Notes under the pieces: generated by a model
Told to the model about the DNA's origin: nothing
What the model saw: the letters and a program-made list of their open reading frames with translations, nothing else
The model's database searches: none
Shown here: piece by piece, positions 43,992 to 46,382 of the stretch
How the letters are laid out: each line of letters starts with the position of its first letter
Numbering within the stretch: the stretch's first letter is position 1
Translations under genes and position numbers: made by a program
DNA from: Planctomycetaceae bacterium
GTDB taxonomy: Bacteria; Planctomycetota; Planctomycetia; Planctomycetales; Planctomycetaceae
Reading direction: 5' to 3'
Length of the DNA: 46,382 nt
NCBI GenBank assembly: GCA_014762625.1
Contig: JABURQ010000027.1
Location: forward strand, 1-46,382

Positions 43992-44735
43992 ATGAATCTG
44001 TCTCAAATTCAAATGAGCTTTCTATGCCTTTGCGTCACATGTTTTGTCGGTTGTTCATCGACAAAATCTTTCCTCGGGAAAGCATCATTTTCCAACTTGG
44101 GAAAAGCGAAGTCTGAACAACAACAATTCATGTTTGATGTCGCTCGCGCCAACGAAAAGCAGGGAAATCTCGAAGCAGCAGAAACGACCTATCTCAAACT
44201 GATTGAGCAAAGTCCCAAGGACGCTAAAATTCTCCATCGACTGGGTGTTGTTTACTCTCGTCTCGAAACACCTGAGGAAGCATCCTATTACTTCCGGGAA
44301 GCCATCAAATTGGCTCCATCCGATTCAGAATTGCTGACAGACTACGGCTACAGCCTGTATCTCAATGGCGATCTGGATAAAGCATCGACTATTTTGCGAG
44401 CAGCGGTCAAAGAGAACAACCAGAATCACCGAGCAATCAATAATCTAGCCATTGTTGTCGGTCTTCAAGGAAATACTGAGGAAAGTTATTCCTTGTTCCG
44501 GCAAATCGTCAGTGAAGCAGAAGCCAATGCGAATCTGGCATACGTGTTTGCTCAACGAGGCGACGTAGAATCTGCCACTCAAGGTTATTCATATGCTCTT
44601 TCTTTGAATGAAGACTTAGATCAGGCGAGCATGGCTCTGGTTCAAATCGCTCAACAGTCATCGCAGCCTCATCCGGAATTACGACTCGCATCAGGTCAAA
44701 CAGATTCATCAACGCAGGCAGTCAATTCAAACTAG
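43992..44735 (+). CDS. tadD: TadD-like TPR lipoprotein
   Basis: 247 residues. ATG at 43992 begins a lipoprotein signal (MNLSQIQMSFLCLCVTCFVGC, Cys21). Residues about 40-200 are tetratricopeptide repeats: ARANEKQGNLEAAETTYLKLIEQSPKD, ILHRLGVVYSRLETPEEASYYFREAIKLAPSD, LLTDYGYSLYLNGDLDKASTILRAAVKEN, AINNLAIVVGLQGNTEESYSLFRQIV. This matches TadD, the TPR lipoprotein that helps the Tad secretin to be assembled. It is the last gene of the Tad locus. The start at 43890 would run out of the preceding gene's C-terminus and lacks a signal at its start. Confidence 0.88.
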   Translation: MNLSQIQMSFLCLCVTCFVGCSSTKSFLGKASFSNLGKAKSEQQQFMFDVARANEKQGNLEAAETTYLKLIEQSPKDAKILHRLGVVYSRLETPEEASYYFREAIKLAPSDSELLTDYGYSLYLNGDLDKASTILRAAVKENNQNHRAINNLAIVVGLQGNTEESYSLFRQIVSEAEANANLAYVFAQRGDVESATQGYSYALSLNEDLDQASMALVQIAQQSSQPHPELRLASGQTDSSTQAVNSN

Positions 44736-45163
44736 ATGAAGCATTCTTCAAGACATTAAGAGATACTCACCAAAAAAACGTCTCTGGATCAGGTCTTCAG
44801 TTGAGTAATAATTTGCTCACACCCGAGTTCTCCGAAACCAGGACCTGTAACCCCTCGCTCGATGTGCAAGCCACTTCTGCTAGAGCACCGCTCGCTCATT
44901 ATCTGCGGTCATGCAATTCGAAAGAGTGAATGATCGCTGCATTTCAGCTACAATATCTGCTAACGATTTATTGCAGAGTATGTGAAGCCAGTCTCGAGCT
45001 TTGAATAAGCTCTCGTCGATGCAATTCGTCTCCAATCCCTTAGAGCCTGACGATTCGCGAGACGTTCACTTCTTCATATTCGTGATTGACCTGACGTTCG
45101 TCGTCCTTTCGGTTTTCACTCTGCAGCCAATAATTATCCACTTCAAGACTTGGGAGAGTTGAT
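44736..45163. other. Non-coding region after the Tad locus
   Basis: 428 bases with no credible gene. It must contain the promoter of the epimerase gene that starts at 45164; no strong terminator for the Tad operon was found in it. Confidence 0.55.
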
Positions 45164-46258
45164 GTGAAGTACGCGCTCGTAACGATGATGACATTATTGA
45201 TCACCTCATCTGCCTCGGCACAGATCGAGGATTTTGATTCGATCAAGCTCTACACGCTCAAGAACAAATCCGGCATGACGGTCAAGGCGACGAACTACGG
45301 TGCCATTATCACGTCGATCGTCGTCCCTGATCGAAATGGCCAACTGATCGATATCGCCCTTGGGTACAACCGTGTTGAAGACTACATCAACGCGGTCGAC
45401 AAACCTTACTTCGGAGCGATTGTCGGTCGCTACGGAAACAGGATTGCCAATGGGCAGTTCACACTCAACGGAGAAACTTACTCGCTGCTGAAGAACAACG
45501 GCGAAAATCATCTGCACGGCGGCGCCATTGGGTTCGACAAAGTGGTCTGGACAGTGGAAGCGTACGACGAAGCCAAATCTCTGCGGCTTTCCTATCTCGC
45601 CAAGGACGGCGAAGAAGGCTATCCGGGCAACGTCAAAGTCACCGTCACTTACACATTGCAGGATGACAATTCGCTGGTGGTTGATTATTTCGCGACGACC
45701 GACAAAGCCACACCTCTCAATGTCACGCAGCACACTTACTTCAATCTCAAGGGGGAGGGTGAAGGGACGATTCTCGATCACGAATTGATGCTGAATGCCC
45801 AAAAATTCACTCCCGTGGATGAAGGACTCATTCCCACGGGCGAACTGCGAGACGTCACGGGAACTCCCTTCGATTTCTCGATGGCCAAGACGATCGGTCG
45901 CGACATTGCCAAAGAGACTCAGCAACTCACATTTGGAGGCGGCTTCGACCACAACTGGGTGCTTGATAAAGGAGGGAAGCCAGGGGCGTTGACGCTCGCC
46001 GCTCGGGTGTATGAACCGACATCCGGACGGGTGATGGAAATCCACACGACCGAACACGGCATCCAATTCTACTGCGGTAACTTTCTGGATGGACGATTGA
46101 CAGGCAAATCCGGGCAGCCCTACGTGCATCGCGGCGGCTTCTGTCTGGAAACACAACACTTTCCGGATAGCCCCAACCAGCCAAACTTCCCGTCAACTAT
46201 CGTGAAGCCCGGCAAACCGTACTCTTCACAGACCGTTTTCAAGTTCTCGGTGAAATGA
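45164..46258 (+). CDS. galM: Secreted aldose 1-epimerase (mutarotase)
   Basis: 364 residues. It begins with GTG, preceded by GGGAGAG at 45152-45158, and has a signal peptide (MKYALVTMMTLLITSSASA-Q). Family marks are intact: NHLHGG (His116/His118) near residue 116, VTQHTYFNLKG with the catalytic His190, the GTPFDFSM and FGGGFDHNWVL lines, and the C-terminal FCLETQHFPDSPNQPNFPSTIV, which carries the catalytic Glu in LETQ. It interconverts the alpha and beta forms of aldoses such as galactose; with the signal peptide it would act in the periplasm, where cleaved sugars may be prepared for uptake. ATG at 45162 would be out of frame. Confidence 0.95.
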   Translation: MKYALVTMMTLLITSSASAQIEDFDSIKLYTLKNKSGMTVKATNYGAIITSIVVPDRNGQLIDIALGYNRVEDYINAVDKPYFGAIVGRYGNRIANGQFTLNGETYSLLKNNGENHLHGGAIGFDKVVWTVEAYDEAKSLRLSYLAKDGEEGYPGNVKVTVTYTLQDDNSLVVDYFATTDKATPLNVTQHTYFNLKGEGEGTILDHELMLNAQKFTPVDEGLIPTGELRDVTGTPFDFSMAKTIGRDIAKETQQLTFGGGFDHNWVLDKGGKPGALTLAARVYEPTSGRVMEIHTTEHGIQFYCGNFLDGRLTGKSGQPYVHRGGFCLETQHFPDSPNQPNFPSTIVKPGKPYSSQTVFKFSVK

Positions 46259-46319
46259 GGTCGTTTCCCCGACTGAGAGCCATCACACATGCCACACACG
46301 AACGAATCCGAGACGCGCT

Positions 46320-46382
46320 ATGAAACACATAATTTCTTTCACGATGTTTGGATTTCTGGCCCTGCTGACTACGCACAGCCCG
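46320..46382 (+). CDS. Start of an exported protein, cut by the window end
   Basis: Only 21 codons are seen: MKHIISFTMFGFLALLTTHSP, a typical signal peptide with a Lys-His start and a hydrophobic core. The gene follows the epimerase by 61 bases in the same direction. Nothing more can be said of its function. Confidence 0.6.
   Translation, partial: MKHIISFTMFGFLALLTTHSP

Noticed and set aside
45206-46159. Minus-strand 317-residue frame
   Set aside because: Antisense to the aldose epimerase; the epimerase has all family motifs and a signal peptide.

Overview
The window looks like chromosomal DNA from a member of the Planctomycetota (Planctomycetia, for example a relative of Gimesia or Rubinisphaera). 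The basis is gene content. There are two DUF1501 proteins, one beside a cytochrome-bearing PSCyt/DUF1549/DUF1553 protein, a sulfatase-like protein, a PEP-CTERM surface protein, WD40 and HEAT proteins, and a Cys-rich secreted protein. No rRNA, tRNA, phage, transposase or CRISPR array was recognised. Genus-level placement is a guess.

Layout. 1-2571: tail of an acidic single-span membrane protein, an OmpA-type lipoprotein, a small hypothetical gene on the minus strand, and a hotdog thioesterase; two clear intrinsic terminators. 2568-2746: a short element with inverted ends, possibly a MITE. 2840-6607: a tight three-gene operon of an asparagine-synthetase-like enzyme without the glutaminase cysteine, a radical SAM enzyme and a flavin-dependent halogenase-like enzyme, which looks like a small biosynthetic pathway. 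6649-8187: PEP-CTERM protein with about 82-residue repeats. 8188-10303: mostly non-coding. 10304-24243: a long minus-strand block with DUF1501 plus WD40, then a GldG-like membrane protein with ABC ATPase, fused double permease and HEAT protein, then PSCyt/PSD1 with DUF1501. 24675-26069: a sulfatase-fold protein whose catalytic residues appear lost. 26321-29927: Cys-rich secreted protein and a coupled pair of membrane or anchored proteins.

30316-44735 is a Tad (Flp) pilus locus. The forward part carries two pilin-like proteins, CpaB, CpaF/TadA, TadB and TadC. A sigma-54 activator gene sits in the middle on the minus strand. Next is a minus-strand operon of a canonical 59-residue Flp pilin, a TadE-like protein, a 42-residue membrane protein and the prepilin peptidase. 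The forward strand continues with TadE-like, TadG-like, the secretin CpaC, a CpaD-like lipoprotein and a TadD-like TPR lipoprotein. The Flp pilin and the 42-residue protein are each under 60 codons and easy to miss. Three good -24/-12 sigma-54 promoter matches lie before the two pilin operons and the forward TadE operon, and two of them form a divergent pair. This suggests that the local activator switches pilin and pseudopilin synthesis on. No CpaE/TadZ is present.

The end of the window has a secreted aldose 1-epimerase (GTG start) and the first 21 codons of another exported protein.
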